Assembly: GCF_018334155.1 (NCBI RefSeq)
Contig: NZ_JAGXTP010000001.1
Span: forward strand, 434,001-498,000
Direction: 5' to 3'
DNA length: 64,000 nucleotides
From: Devosia litorisediminis
Lineage (GTDB): Bacteria > Pseudomonadota > Alphaproteobacteria > Rhizobiales > Devosiaceae
Part shown: piece after piece, positions 35,267-44,381 of the stretch
Numbering within the stretch: the first letter of the stretch is position 1
Layout: every line of letters starts with the position of its first letter
The notes under the pieces: model-generated
Database searches by the model: none
The model's input: the letters and a program-made list of their open reading frames with translations, nothing else
Told to the model about the DNA's origin: nothing
Position numbers and translations under genes: made by a program

Positions 35267-36571
35267 ATGGCCCTTTTCCTCAATCTGGTCATTCTGGCCG
35301 CCCTGATCGCCGCTTTTGCGTGGTGGTATTACCGCGGTCGTCATATGGGCGCGTTCAAGCCCGCCTTCGGTTCGGCGCCTGAAATTCCCAAGGCCAAGCC
35401 GCAGGGCGCCATGCCCATGCTGAAAATGCCGACCGCCAAGGGCTGGGCGCCGGGTGAAAAGCCGATCGCTGCGCCTGGTCTGAAGGTCACGCCCTTTGCG
35501 ACCAATCTCAAGCATCCGCGCTGGGCCTATGTGTTGCCCAATGGCGACGTGCTGGTGGCCGAGTCGTCCTCGCTGCCTTCCACGGTAAGCAATATTCGCG
35601 ACTATGCGATGAACCGCGTGATGAGCCGCGCCGGGGCCACGCGCCCCAGCGCCAACCAGATCACCCTGCTGCGCGACGCCGATGGCGATGGCGTACCGGA
35701 AATCCGCGAGGTCTTCCTCAAGGATCTCAGCCAGCCCTTCGGCATGGCTCTGGTGGGCGATCAGCTCTACATCGGCAATACCGACAGCGTGATGGCCTTC
35801 CCCTATGAGACGGGCCAGACCAGGATCACCGCGCCCGGCCGCAAGCTGATGGAAATGAAGCCCGGTGGCCACTGGACGCGCAATCTGCTCGCCAATGCCG
35901 ATGGCACCAAGCTCTATGTGGCTGTCGGCTCGCAGAGCAATATTGGCGAGAATGGTCTGGAGGCCGAAGAAGGCCGCGCCTGCATTTTCGAACTTGATCT
36001 GGTCACCGAGAAGCACCGTGAATTTGCCGGCGGCCTGCGCAATCCGGTTGGCATGGCCTGGGAGCCGACCAATGGCTTGCTGTGGACCGTGGTCAATGAA
36101 CGCGACGGGCTGGGCGATGAAACCCCGCCTGATTACCTGACCTCGGTCAAGGATGGCGGCTTTTATGGCTGGCCCTTCAGCTATTGGGGCCAGACTGTTG
36201 ATGATCGCGTGCCCCAGAACCCGGCCAAGGTGGCCAGCGCCAGTGCGCCCGATTATGCGCTGGGCGGTCACACGGCCTCGCTGGGCCTGTGCTGGTTGCC
36301 CGAGAACACGCTGCCAGGCCTGCCTGCGGGCATGGTGATTGGTCAGCATGGCTCGTGGAACCGCTCCAAGCTGAGCGGCTACAAGTTCATTCTGGTGCCA
36401 TTTGCAGATGGTCACCCCCAGGGTGCGCCGATTGATCTGTTGACCGGGTTCCTGGCCGATGACGAGAAGTTCTCGCGCGGTCGCCCTGTCGGCGTGGCGC
36501 TGGCCAAGGATGGCGCGCTGCTGGCGGTTGACGATGTCGGCGATGCTGTCTGGCGTGTGACTGCCGGCTGA
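35267..36571 (+). CDS. PQQ-dependent sorbosone dehydrogenase-like protein
   Basis: A 434-residue protein with an N-terminal membrane anchor (LNLVILAALIAAFAWWYY) and a six-bladed beta-propeller of the soluble glucose/sorbosone dehydrogenase type: HPRWAYVLPNGDVLVAESSS, DADGDGVPEIREVFLKDLSQ, LPEGM-like WLPENTLPGLPAGMVIGQHG, GSWNRSKLSGY and DDVGDAVWRV. Such enzymes oxidise aldoses or sorbosone with PQQ, facing the periplasm. Whether PQQ is made by this organism is not seen here. It stands alone and ends with a terminator. Confidence 0.87.
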   Translation: MALFLNLVILAALIAAFAWWYYRGRHMGAFKPAFGSAPEIPKAKPQGAMPMLKMPTAKGWAPGEKPIAAPGLKVTPFATNLKHPRWAYVLPNGDVLVAESSSLPSTVSNIRDYAMNRVMSRAGATRPSANQITLLRDADGDGVPEIREVFLKDLSQPFGMALVGDQLYIGNTDSVMAFPYETGQTRITAPGRKLMEMKPGGHWTRNLLANADGTKLYVAVGSQSNIGENGLEAEEGRACIFELDLVTEKHREFAGGLRNPVGMAWEPTNGLLWTVVNERDGLGDETPPDYLTSVKDGGFYGWPFSYWGQTVDDRVPQNPAKVASASAPDYALGGHTASLGLCWLPENTLPGLPAGMVIGQHGSWNRSKLSGYKFILVPFADGHPQGAPIDLLTGFLADDEKFSRGRPVGVALAKDGALLAVDDVGDAVWRVTAG

Positions 36572-36597
36572 TCGAGCTGCCTGACATGTTGAATTCG

Positions 36598-36636
36598 CGG
36601 CGCGTCAGTTTCGACTGGCGCGCCGTTTGTTTTTTC
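36598..36636 (+). terminator. Intrinsic terminator of the sorbosone-dehydrogenase-like gene
   Basis: An 11-bp stem CGGCGCGTCAG, loop TTTCGA, CTGGCGCGCCG (one T-G pair), followed by TTTGTTTTTT, 27 bases after the stop. Confidence 0.88.
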
Positions 36637-37372
36637 AGTCGCCCTTGAACAGCTTTTTGAGCATGTCGGCCATCGGGCCCGATTTGGGCACTGCCGCCTG
36701 CGGGGCGGCCTGACGCGCCTGTCGCACATGGCTCTGGGCCTTGGGTGCGGATTTCGGCTCGGCCTGGGGCGCAGCCTTCGCCTCGGCTTTGGGGGGCGGC
36801 TCCTGATTGGCCTGGATCGCCAGGGCCAGCTTGTTCATGAAGCCGGCATCATCGCCCTTGATGAGCAGGTCGACATGCTTGCCAATGGCGTCGAGCAGCG
36901 GATCGAGCCAGTTCTGGTCCGCCTTGGCGAAATCGCCCAACACGTGGTGGGTGACGTATTCCTTGCCCGGATGACCAATGCCAAGCCGGACGCGCTTGTA
37001 GTTAACCCCGATCTGGGGGTCGATGGAGCGCAGGCCGTTATGGCCGCCATTGCCGCCACCAATCTTGACCCGCACCTTGCCCGGCGCCAGATCGAGCTCG
37101 TCATAGAGCACGATGACGTCGGCGGGATCGATCTTGTAGAATTTGGCAACCTGCTGAACGCTGTCGCCCGAGCGGTTCATGAAGGTCTGCGGCTTGAGCA
37201 GAATAACCTTCTCGCCGCCGATATTGCCCTCGGCAAGGCTGCCGGAGTGCTTGGAGCGAAACTGGGTAATGGAATGGGCGCGTGCTATCGCGTCGAGCGC
37301 CATGAAGCCGATATTGTGGCGGTTACCCTGATACTGGTTGCCCGGATTGCCCAGGCCGACAAGCAGTTTCAT
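36635..37372 (-). CDS. pth: Peptidyl-tRNA hydrolase with C-terminal extension
   Basis: A 245-residue Pth. ATG 37372 is preferred over the GTG just before it. The catalytic domain (about 1-190) shows [12 protein letters not shown] (N10), NRHNIGF with the catalytic His19, FMNRSGDSV and [16 protein letters not shown]. It releases peptides from stalled peptidyl-tRNA. A ~50-residue Ala/Pro/Lys-rich tail ends in [13 protein letters not shown], a tail seen in alphaproteobacterial Pth proteins. rplY lies upstream on the same strand, as in many bacteria, but a terminator sits between them. Confidence 0.95.
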   Translation of the reverse strand: MKLLVGLGNPGNQYQGNRHNIGFMALDAIARAHSITQFRSKHSGSLAEGNIGGEKVILLKPQTFMNRSGDSVQQVAKFYKIDPADVIVLYDELDLAPGKVRVKIGGGNGGHNGLRSIDPQIGVNYKRVRLGIGHPGKEYVTHHVLGDFAKADQNWLDPLLDAIGKHVDLLIKGDDAGFMNKLALAIQANQEPPPKAEAKAAPQAEPKSAPKAQSHVRQARQAAPQAAVPKSGPMADMLKKLFKGD

Positions 37373-37383
37373 CACTCACTCCA

Positions 37384-37416
37384 GAAAACGAAAGAGGCGA
37401 CCCGAAGGCCGCCTCG
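37384..37416 (-). terminator. UUCG-tetraloop terminator between rplY and pth
   Basis: On the minus strand: GAGGCGGCC-TTCG-GGTCGCCTC then TTTCGTTTTC. A 9-bp stem closed by a UUCG loop, about 30 bases after the rplY stop. Some transcripts may read through to pth. Confidence 0.8.
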
Positions 37417-37444
37417 AACTTGTAGCAGAAAGTCAGCGGGACGA

Positions 37445-38080
37445 TTACTCGGCCTCAGCTTCGCCTGCAGCATCTTCGGATTCTTCAGCGCCGTCATCGC
37501 CAGCGGACTTCAGAGCCGATGGAGCAACGATGGTGGCGATGGTGAAATCGCGATCGGTGATGGTCGGCGTCACGTTCTTGGGCAGGGTCACTGCCGAGAT
37601 GTGAACCGAGTCGCCGATATCGAAACCGGTCATGTCGACGGTGATCTCTTCAGGGATCGCGTCGGCAGGAGCCGAGACTTCAACGGTGTGGCGCACAACA
37701 TTGAGTGTGCCGCCGCGCTTGAGGCCCGGGCTGGCTTCTTCGTTGATGAAGTTCACGTGCACCTGAACGGTCAGGCGAGTGCCCTTGCCAACGCGCAGGA
37801 AGTCGACGTGGATCGGGAAGTCCTTGACGGGATCAAGCTGGTAATCGCGCGGGATCACGGTGTGCTTGGTGCCGTCCACATCCAGCTCGAGGACGTGGGA
37901 GAGGAAACCGCCAGCGTAGATGAACTTGTGCGCATCTTTGTAAGCGAGGGAGACGGTAACAGGAGCCTTCTTGTCACCGTAGATAACTGCAGGAACGAGT
38001 CCCTGACGACGCAGTTCGCGAGCGGCCCCCTTGCCAACTCCGTCACGCGCCTGTGCCTTGAGCACTTTAGCTTCAGCCAT
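37445..38080 (-). CDS. rplY: 50S ribosomal protein L25 (Ctc form)
   Basis: A 211-residue two-domain L25/Ctc protein started at ATG 38080 ([20 protein letters not shown]); an in-frame ATG at 38092 is possible. The N-terminal domain ([13 protein letters not shown]) binds 5S rRNA; the C-terminal TL5-like domain runs to about 190. The acidic Glu/Asp/Ala tail (residues 191-211) is usual for alphaproteobacterial L25. Part of the large ribosomal subunit. Confidence 0.95.
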   Translation of the reverse strand: MAEAKVLKAQARDGVGKGAARELRRQGLVPAVIYGDKKAPVTVSLAYKDAHKFIYAGGFLSHVLELDVDGTKHTVIPRDYQLDPVKDFPIHVDFLRVGKGTRLTVQVHVNFINEEASPGLKRGGTLNVVRHTVEVSAPADAIPEEITVDMTGFDIGDSVHISAVTLPKNVTPTITDRDFTIATIVAPSALKSAGDDGAEESEDAAGEAEAE

Positions 38081-38251
38081 GGAAATATCCATTCTGGTTG
38101 GTGTATGCGTCACTACAACAGCATACGCGCCCGTCCTCCAGGGGTGACGAGCGCTTCATGGCGGCGGCTATAGCCCAAAGCGGGACCCTGAGCAAGCAGG
38201 AACGCTGGTTTGCCGCGTGTTTGAGTCAGATAGGAGCGCTTGGCGAGCGCT

Positions 38252-39184
38252 TTAGTCGAACAGGCTCGAAACGCTCTGTTCGCTGGCTGTGCGGGCAATG
38301 GCTTCGCCGATCAGCGGGGCAATGGCGAGCCGGCGGATATTGCCGGCCTGACGCTGGGCTTCGGTCTCTTCAATGGAATCGGTGACCACCAGTTCCTTGA
38401 GCTTGGAGGCACCGATGCGCTCGGAAGCACCATCGGAGAGAACGCCGTGGGTGATATAGGCCGAGACTTCCTTGGCGCCTGCCTTGAGCAGCGCCTCGGC
38501 CGCATTGTCCAGCGTGCCGCCACTGTCGACGATGTCATCGATCAGAATACAGGCCTGGCCCGACACGTCACCAATGATGTTCATCACCTCGGAGACGCCA
38601 GCACGCGGGCGGCGCTTGTCGACGATGGCCAGATTGGCGCCGATACGACCGGCAACATTGCGAGCGCGTACCACACCGCCAACGTCAGGCGAAACGATCA
38701 TGACGTTCTTGACGTCGTAATTGTCCTGAATGTCGCGCACCATGACGGGTGCAGCGGTCAGATTGTCGGTGGGGATATCGAAAAAGCCTTGGATCTGGCT
38801 GGCATGCAGATCAAGTGTCAGCACGCGGTTGGCACCGGCCTGGGTAATCAGATTGGACACCAGCTTGGCCGAGATGGGGGTGCGCGGCGCCGATTTGCGG
38901 TCTTGGCGAGCATAGCCAAAATAGGGGATCACTGCGGTGATGCGGCGCGCTGATGAGCGGCGCAGCGCATCGGTCAGGATCAGCAATTCCATCAGGTTGT
39001 CATTGGCGGGAAAGCTGGTCGACTGCAGGATGAAAGCGTCTTCGCCGCGCACATTCTCATGCACCTCGACATAGACTTCCTTGTCCGCAAAGCGCTTGAC
39101 CGTACAGTCTGTCAGCGGGAGCTCAAGATAGCTGGCAATAGCCTGGGCGAGGGCCCGGTTCGAGTTGCCGGTCACCAGCTTCAT
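38252..39184 (-). CDS. prs: Ribose-phosphate pyrophosphokinase
   Basis: A 310-residue PRPP synthetase: [20 protein letters not shown] start, [19 protein letters not shown] [53 protein letters not shown] and the PRPP loop [17 protein letters not shown]. It makes PRPP from ribose-5-phosphate and ATP for nucleotide, His and Trp synthesis. Single-gene unit with its own 113-base upstream region. Confidence 0.97.
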   Translation of the reverse strand: MKLVTGNSNRALAQAIASYLELPLTDCTVKRFADKEVYVEVHENVRGEDAFILQSTSFPANDNLMELLILTDALRRSSARRITAVIPYFGYARQDRKSAPRTPISAKLVSNLITQAGANRVLTLDLHASQIQGFFDIPTDNLTAAPVMVRDIQDNYDVKNVMIVSPDVGGVVRARNVAGRIGANLAIVDKRRPRAGVSEVMNIIGDVSGQACILIDDIVDSGGTLDNAAEALLKAGAKEVSAYITHGVLSDGASERIGASKLKELVVTDSIEETEAQRQAGNIRRLAIAPLIGEAIARTASEQSVSSLFD

Positions 39185-39247
39185 GGGCGCGATCCTGTCT
39201 CAACCGACCTCCGGGATCGAGGCCTTCCAGTTTCGCGGGCAGCTTTA

Positions 39248-39268
39248 GCGAGTCCATCCCGGACTCGC
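39248..39268. terminator. Hairpin between pgeF and prs
   Basis: GCGAGTCC, loop ATCCC, GGACTCGC: a perfect 8-bp stem about 30 bases after the pgeF stop and 64 bases before the prs start. No T-run; it may end pgeF transcription or be part of the prs leader. Confidence 0.45.
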
Positions 39269-39297
39269 AACGCCGCAATTGGTCGATAGGTAAAGAT

Positions 39298-40059
39298 TTA
39301 CGTCAGACCGATGACGGCGATCTGTCGTCCGGTCTTGATCCCATGATGTGTGGCGTGGCGATGGGAGAAATATCGGGCCGGGTCACCATAGGTGCAGCTG
39401 CCCACCCTATCGATAGTTTGAACGCCCGCAGCACTTAGGCAATCGGCGACAAATCCGGGCAGGTCGAAATGCTCCACGCCCCCTTCGGGCACGAAGATGC
39501 GGTTGCCGGCGCTGGGGTAAAGGGCCAGCAGATCGGCAGCAAATTGTGGGCCGACCTCGTAATTGGGTCCCGAAATGGTCGGGCCGATGGCGGCGACAAT
39601 GCGCTCGGGTTGTGCACCAAGCGCTACCATGGCGGCGATTGTGGCCTCGGCAATGCCATTGGCCGCGCCCTTCCACCCGGCATGGGTGGCGCCAATGATC
39701 CTGGCCTGTGCATCGGCAAACAGGATCGGGGTGCAGTCGGCCGTCAATATGCCCAGCAACAGGCCGGGCCGGTCGGTGACCATGGCGTCAGCTTCCACGA
39801 TCTCCTCGGCCGCCAGCGGGGCGGCTACAACATGCACATCGGCGGTATGGGTCTGCTTGAGAATGACCAGATTGGGCGGCTCATAGCCCATGGAGGTCGC
39901 AACACCGGCGCGATTGGCGGTGACGTTGGCTTCGTCATCCCCCGTCGTGAACGAGACGTTGTTGCTGGCATAAGCGTCTGTTGAAACGCCCCCGGCACGG
40001 CCAAAAAAGCCGTGCCGGATTGTTCCCAGCGCAGAGCTGGTTTCAAACGGGATCGGCAT
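39298..40059 (-). CDS. pgeF: Peptidoglycan editing factor PgeF / laccase-domain protein
   Basis: A 253-residue YfiH-family protein: IRHGFFGRAGGVSTDAYASN, LKQTHTADVH, LLGILTADCTPILFADA and IGATHAGWKGAANGI. The conserved His/Cys/His (about 75, 120, 137) bind a metal. E. coli PgeF keeps Ser out of the first peptidoglycan residue; other relatives act on purine nucleosides. It overlaps the methyltransferase stop by one base (TAATG). Confidence 0.94.
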   Translation of the reverse strand: MPIPFETSSALGTIRHGFFGRAGGVSTDAYASNNVSFTTGDDEANVTANRAGVATSMGYEPPNLVILKQTHTADVHVVAAPLAAEEIVEADAMVTDRPGLLLGILTADCTPILFADAQARIIGATHAGWKGAANGIAEATIAAMVALGAQPERIVAAIGPTISGPNYEVGPQFAADLLALYPSAGNRIFVPEGGVEHFDLPGFVADCLSAAGVQTIDRVGSCTYGDPARYFSHRHATHHGIKTGRQIAVIGLT

Positions 40060-41141
40060 TATTCGAATCCGGGTGGCTGCAGGCCGGGGCTGGCAGCGCA
40101 GAAGGCCTTGAACAGGGTGCCCATCTGGTCGGGGCCGATCAGCCGGTCCCGGGCCGCAGCCAGATCGTCGGCAGAACCCGGATTAGCCGCGATCAGGGCG
40201 CTGGTGCGCTCCTTGATGCCCATGCGGCTGAGGAACTGGCCCTGGCTTGCCAGCGGCTGGATGGCGAGGCCGGCCTTGGCCGCCACGGTGCCGAGCGCCT
40301 CGAAATCGACATGGGCCGACAGGTCCACTTCGCCGGGCGCGTCCAGTACGTCGGCAAACTGGTGGCGACGCACGCCCTGCAGGGTTTCGCCAGTCTGGGT
40401 GCGCGCATAGCCATAGTCGATGGCCAGGATCGCGCCGCCCTGGGTGGAAATGGTGCTTGCGAGCCGGTTCATCACCTCACCGCTGGCCAGGCCCACTTCG
40501 AGCACGGCATTGATTTCGGCGTCTCCCAAAATTTCGGGCATGGCCGAAGCCGGGATGGGGGTGGGGTTCAGCCCAAAGACGCGGCGACCATTATTGGTGC
40601 CGATCATGCGCTCGTGCCAGCCATCGGTGTCGCGCACGAACTGGCGGATAGGCAGAGCGTCAAAGAACTCATTGGCGATCACCAGCAGCGGGCCGGGGCC
40701 CACCTTGTCGAAGCCATCGATCCATTTGGCGCCATAGGGTTCCAGCCGGGCATTCTGTTCCGCGATCAGGGCAGGATTGGTTTCGAACAGGCGCAGGTCC
40801 AGCCCATCGCGAAAGCCTTCGGCGCGACAGGCGACGCGCAGGATGTCGGCCATCAGCGTGCCGCGGCCGGGCCCGAGTTCGAGCAGGGTGAACTCTTTGG
40901 GACTGCCCATTTGCTGCCAGAGATTGACGAAGAAGAAGCCGATCAGTTCGCCGAACATCTGGCTGATTTCGGGGGCGGTGACAAAGTCACCTGCCGCACC
41001 CAGCGGATCGTCGGTCTTGTAATAGCCCTTGGTGGGGTGCGTCAGGCACAGGCCCATATAGGTGGCTACCGACATCGGTCCGGTGGTGCGGATCTGCATG
41101 TCGATGATTTCGGACAGCGATGGGGATTGTTGTTCAGTCAT
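40059..41141 (-). CDS. NDUFAF7-like SAM-dependent methyltransferase
   Basis: A 360-residue protein of the MidA/NDUFAF7 (DUF185) family: MGLCLTHPTKGYYKTDDPLG, GDFVTAPEISQMFGELIGFF, LLELGPGRGTLMADIL (SAM site) and VIANEFFDALPIRQFV. The mitochondrial relative dimethylates an Arg of complex I subunit NDUFS2, so a role in NADH dehydrogenase assembly is plausible. Between lgt and pgeF, 2 bases after the lgt stop. Confidence 0.93.
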   Translation of the reverse strand: MTEQQSPSLSEIIDMQIRTTGPMSVATYMGLCLTHPTKGYYKTDDPLGAAGDFVTAPEISQMFGELIGFFFVNLWQQMGSPKEFTLLELGPGRGTLMADILRVACRAEGFRDGLDLRLFETNPALIAEQNARLEPYGAKWIDGFDKVGPGPLLVIANEFFDALPIRQFVRDTDGWHERMIGTNNGRRVFGLNPTPIPASAMPEILGDAEINAVLEVGLASGEVMNRLASTISTQGGAILAIDYGYARTQTGETLQGVRRHQFADVLDAPGEVDLSAHVDFEALGTVAAKAGLAIQPLASQGQFLSRMGIKERTSALIAANPGSADDLAAARDRLIGPDQMGTLFKAFCAASPGLQPPGFE

Positions 41142-41143
41142 GA

Positions 41144-41986
41144 TCAGGCTCGCAATGCGTTTTGCTTGCGCGTCGTTGCAAAGGCCACAAGACCGATGCC
41201 GCCGAGCACCAGTGGCAGGCTGAGCACCATGCCCATGGTCAGCCAGCCACCAAAGAGATAGCCGATCTGCGCGTCGGGCAGGCGGACAAATTCGACAGCG
41301 ATGCGCGACAGGCCGTAGCCGATGCCAAAGACACCCGCGACCAGGCCGGGGCGGCGCAGGCTGTAGAACACATGGGTGAAGACGCGGATGACCAGGAACA
41401 GCAGCAGGCCTTCGAGCGCAGCCTCATAAAGCTGGCTGGGATGGCGCGGCACCTGTTCGGGGTCGGTTGGAAAGATGACGCCCCAGGGCAGGGCGGTGGG
41501 CGCACCATAGAGTTCGGCATTGATGAAGTTGGCAATGCGTACCAGGAAGATGCCAATGGTGCTGACCGAGGCGATCAGATCGAGCGCGCTGAGCCAGTTG
41601 CCGTGCTTGGAGCGGGTGAACAGGATGGCCGCCAGCATCAGCCCCAGCATGCCGCCATGATAGGACATGCCGCCATCAAGCGTGTTGAGCATCTGGGTCG
41701 GGTTTTCCAGATAGAAAGGCAGATTGTAGAACAGCACATAGCCCACGCGCCCGCCGACCACGATCGAGAGCATGGTCCAGAAGGCAAAGTCCCAGATATC
41801 GGCTGCCTTGAAGGGCGGCTCGCCCTTGTGCCAGAGCCGGGTATTGGCCAGCATCAGATAGCCATAGCAGGCACCCAGACCGGTGCCGAACAGATAGCCC
41901 AGGGCATACCAGCGGACCGCGAAAGGACCGATGGCAAAGGCGATAGGATCAATATTGGGAAAGGGCACGCGCGGCTCCTGCGGCAA
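41144..41986 (-). CDS. lgt: Prolipoprotein diacylglyceryl transferase
   Basis: A 280-residue inner-membrane enzyme with seven predicted helices. Signatures: GRVGYVLFYN, GGMSYHGGMLGLMLA, the Lgt motif RIANFINAELYG and RHPSQLYEALLEG-like RHPSQLYEAALEG. It adds diacylglycerol from phosphatidylglycerol to the lipobox Cys of prolipoproteins. First gene of an lgt-methyltransferase-pgeF operon; divergent from ubiK by 92 bases. Confidence 0.96.
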   Translation of the reverse strand: MPQEPRVPFPNIDPIAFAIGPFAVRWYALGYLFGTGLGACYGYLMLANTRLWHKGEPPFKAADIWDFAFWTMLSIVVGGRVGYVLFYNLPFYLENPTQMLNTLDGGMSYHGGMLGLMLAAILFTRSKHGNWLSALDLIASVSTIGIFLVRIANFINAELYGAPTALPWGVIFPTDPEQVPRHPSQLYEAALEGLLLFLVIRVFTHVFYSLRRPGLVAGVFGIGYGLSRIAVEFVRLPDAQIGYLFGGWLTMGMVLSLPLVLGGIGLVAFATTRKQNALRA

Positions 41987-42078
41987 TCGGCCGGACCATT
42001 GCCGCTTCGGCCTCTCTGGTCAAGTGAGCAGCCATCACCTAAGTATCAAGTCAAACAGGCCAACCGAATGGGTGTGCA

Positions 42079-42330
42079 ATGAACCAGAGCAACAAGATCT
42101 TTGATGGCCTCGGGCGCGTTATGAACGAAGCCGCCGGTGTCGCTGATGGTGTTCGCCGCGAAGCTGAAACCGTGGTCAAGTCGCAGGTGCAGCGGCTGGT
42201 AGCCGATATGGATCTGGTAAAGCGCGAGGATTTCGATGCCCTGCGCGAGCTGGTCCAGATCCAGGGCGAAGAGATCGATGCCCTGCGCCAGCAGATCGCC
42301 AGCCTCAAGGGCGGCGCCAAAGCCAAATAG
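42079..42330 (+). CDS. ubiK: UbiK family accessory factor (BMFP)
   Basis: An 83-residue protein with an amphipathic N-terminus (NKIFDGLGRVMNEAAGVADG) and a C-terminal coiled coil (REDFDALRELVQIQGEEIDA, LRQQIASLK). Such BMFP proteins trimerise and bind lipids; E. coli UbiK assists aerobic ubiquinone synthesis with UbiJ. Conserved next to lgt in alphaproteobacteria. Confidence 0.9.
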   Translation: MNQSNKIFDGLGRVMNEAAGVADGVRREAETVVKSQVQRLVADMDLVKREDFDALRELVQIQGEEIDALRQQIASLKGGAKAK

Positions 42331-42367
42331 GGTTCGCAGCTTCGCTGCCGGAATGATGTGTACAGAG

Positions 42368-42404
42368 GCGCGCGGTCACCCTTGTGTGATTGCGCGCTTT
42401 TTCG
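42368..42404 (+). terminator. Intrinsic terminator after ubiK
   Basis: GCGCGC-GG-TCAC, loop CCTTGT-like, GTGA-TT-GCGCGC then TTTTTCG: 12 paired positions including two G-T pairs, 38 bases after the stop. Confidence 0.85.
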
Positions 42405-42726
42405 TTTCACGCTCCGCAATCGGGGCGTGTCGGGCGCTGCCGCGGCGCGGGGTGCGCATGCCTGCTTCATTCTGGGGCAGAAAGAGCGGTTGATCCGGCC
42501 TCGATGTTAACAGTCTGTTAACGCTAAGGCACCGATCATCATCCACAAGAGAATGTCGTCTGCTGACTGCGTCGCGTGCCCTGAATCAGTTGTCACGTGT
42601 ACGTTGAATTCATCAGGACGATTCGTAAGCCCTTGTGCGTGCAAACAGTTCCCTGAGTATCCCATATTTGCCGGCCCACTGGGCAGCATGCCTTCTTACT
42701 ACGCGTTGCCAGGACGGAAGACGTCA
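42405..42726. other. Intergenic region with a CtrA-like box
   Basis: About 320 bases between the ubiK terminator and the YbjN gene. Apart from the box at 42507-42522, I see no gene: an in-frame extension of the YbjN gene back to 42553 lacks a ribosome-binding site and protein-like composition. Probably the promoter and leader of the YbjN-proC pair. Confidence 0.55.
42507..42522. promoter_or_regulatory. CtrA-type binding box TTAA-N7-TTAAC
   Basis: TTAACAGTCTGTTAAC matches the full CtrA consensus TTAA-N7-TTAA(C), and is also a dyad of two GTTAAC units. It lies 205 bases before the YbjN start. In alphaproteobacteria CtrA controls cell cycle and motility promoters. By chance such a 9-base match is uncommon in GC-rich DNA, but one match is not proof. 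Confidence 0.5.
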
Positions 42727-43227
42727 ATGTCACTCATCCAAGTCGAGCTCGATCGCAATGTTCACCCGGTGGACATCATTGAGCATATCGCCTCGATCAA
42801 CGACTGGACCTTTGAGCGTCAGGATGCCGACGAGATCTCCATTTCTGTGCGAGGCGGTTGGAGCGATTACCATGTCTCGTTCAACTGGATGGAGGATCTG
42901 GAAAGCCTGCACATCGCCAGCGCGTTCGATCTCAAGGTGCCCGAAGGGCGTCGCGCTGAGGTCAAGCAGTTGATTTCGCTGATCAATGAGCAGTTGTGGA
43001 TTGGCCATTTCGATATCTGGAACAAGGAAGGCGTGGTGCTGTTCCGCAATTCGCATCTGCTGACAGGGGGCGCCGATGTGTCGCCCCAGCAATGCGAAGC
43101 GCTGCTGCGCTCGGCGACCGATAGCTGCGATCTATACTATCAGGCGTTCCAGTTCGTGGTCTGGGCGGGCAAGACAGCCGCCGATGCCCTGAGCCATGTG
43201 ATGTTTGAAACGGTCGGTGAAGCATGA
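42727..43227 (+). CDS. YbjN domain protein
   Basis: A 166-residue cytoplasmic protein from ATG 42727 (GGACGGAAG upstream). It has the YbjN fold resembling type III secretion chaperones: a helix then strands (INDWTFERQDADEISISVRG, DYHVSFNWMEDLESLHIASA), then AEVKQLISLINEQLWIGHFD and a C-terminal helix QAFQFVVWAGKTAADAL. Role unknown; E. coli YbjN affects motility and stress. It overlaps proC by 4 bases, an arrangement conserved in Hyphomicrobiales as far as I recall. Confidence 0.88.
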   Translation: MSLIQVELDRNVHPVDIIEHIASINDWTFERQDADEISISVRGGWSDYHVSFNWMEDLESLHIASAFDLKVPEGRRAEVKQLISLINEQLWIGHFDIWNKEGVVLFRNSHLLTGGADVSPQQCEALLRSATDSCDLYYQAFQFVVWAGKTAADALSHVMFETVGEA

Positions 43228-44048
43228 ACGCCGCACTGAGCAAAATTGGCCCCGTCATGCTGGTTGGTGCCGGCAAGATGGGCGTTGCCCTGGCGCGTGG
43301 CTGGCTTGATGCCGGGCTGCCGCCCAACAATCTGATTATCGTGCACCCGCGGCCCGGCGAGGCGCTGCTGGATCTGGCTGAGGATTACGGGCTGACGCTG
43401 AACAGCGAAGCGAGCGGTCTGACCCCAAATGTCCTGGTGGTCGGGGTCAAGCCGCAGGTGATGGACGAGGTGCTTGAATCTCTGGCGCCGGTGATTGCAC
43501 CACACACGCTGGTGGTGTCGATCGCGGCCGGGATCGATCTGGCGCGTCTGGCCAGCAAGGCCGGCACACAGCGGGTCATGCGTACCATGCCCAATACACC
43601 GGTACAGGTGCGCAAGGGCATTACCGGGGTGGTTCCCGGGCCAGACGTGACGGCCGAGGATCGCGTGTCGATGGACGCGCTGCTGTCGGCGTCGGGGATG
43701 GTTGTCTGGCTTGAGAACGAAGCCCAGCTTGATGGTCTGACTGCGGTGTCGGGTTCCGGTCCCGCCTATATATTCCATATGGTTGAAGCGCTGGCGGCCG
43801 CCGGCAAGCGGCAGGGGCTTCCTGATGAGATTGCCGAGCAGCTAGCACGAGGCACCGTCATCGGCGCTGCCGCACTGATGGATGCCGGTACGCTGTCACC
43901 GACCGTGCTGCGCGAGAATGTCACCTCGCCCAAGGGCGCCACAGCGGCAGGGCTGGCTGTGCTGATGGGCGAGCCTGGTCTGACTGATCTGATGGACCGT
44001 ACGGTGAGCGCTACCCGCCAGCGCACCGAAGAGTTGGGCCGCATCTAG
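43224..44048 (+). CDS. proC: Pyrroline-5-carboxylate reductase
   Basis: A 274-residue ProC: NAD(P)-binding MLVGAGKMGVALARGWLDAG (10-29), VLVVGVKPQVMDEVLE, MRTMPNTPVQVRKGI, the signature LDGLTAVSGSGPAYIFHMVE and NVTSPKGATAAGL. It reduces pyrroline-5-carboxylate to proline, the last step of proline synthesis. Start codon overlaps the YbjN stop (ATGA), indicating translational coupling. A terminator follows. Confidence 0.97.
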   Translation: MNAALSKIGPVMLVGAGKMGVALARGWLDAGLPPNNLIIVHPRPGEALLDLAEDYGLTLNSEASGLTPNVLVVGVKPQVMDEVLESLAPVIAPHTLVVSIAAGIDLARLASKAGTQRVMRTMPNTPVQVRKGITGVVPGPDVTAEDRVSMDALLSASGMVVWLENEAQLDGLTAVSGSGPAYIFHMVEALAAAGKRQGLPDEIAEQLARGTVIGAAALMDAGTLSPTVLRENVTSPKGATAAGLAVLMGEPGLTDLMDRTVSATRQRTEELGRI

Positions 44049-44068
44049 ACCGCATTGAACCAGTCATG

Positions 44069-44107
44069 AAAAAGGGCGCGTCACCTCCAAGCAGACGCGC
44101 CCTTTTT
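44069..44107. terminator. Bidirectional terminator between proC and cspA
   Basis: A 13-bp perfect stem AAAAAGGGCGCGT...ACGCGCCCTTTTT with a 13-base loop, A-run on one side and T-run on the other; serves both convergent genes. Confidence 0.9.
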
Positions 44108-44126
44108 CCTATTCATCGCCTAGTGA

Positions 44127-44336
44127 TCAGGCTGATGTCAGCTCGTCGGCTGCGGACTTGCCCGTCCGCTTGTCCTTGACGATTTCGTAGTTCACCTTCT
44201 GGCCTTCATCCAGGCCGTTCAAACCAGAACGTTGCACAGCTGAGATGTGGACGAACACGTCCGCCCCGCCTTCGTCCGGTTGAATGAAGCCATAGCCTTT
44301 TTGGCCGTTGAACCACTTTACGGTGCCAGTTGCCAT
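44127..44336 (-). CDS. cspA: Cold-shock protein (CspA family)
   Basis: A 69-residue single cold-shock domain from ATG 44336: [20 protein letters not shown] with RNP1 KGYGFIQ, and RNP2 VFVHISAVQ. An RNA/ssDNA-binding chaperone acting on mRNA structure. Length typical. The longer in-frame start (44381) adds non-conserved residues and the true mRNA leader probably runs through it. Confidence 0.95.
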   Translation of the reverse strand: MATGTVKWFNGQKGYGFIQPDEGGADVFVHISAVQRSGLNGLDEGQKVNYEIVKDKRTGKSAADELTSA

Positions 44337-44381
44337 GATGCGCGTTCCCTCGTGCAGTCTGCTGTAGGCGGGTTCGTCCAC

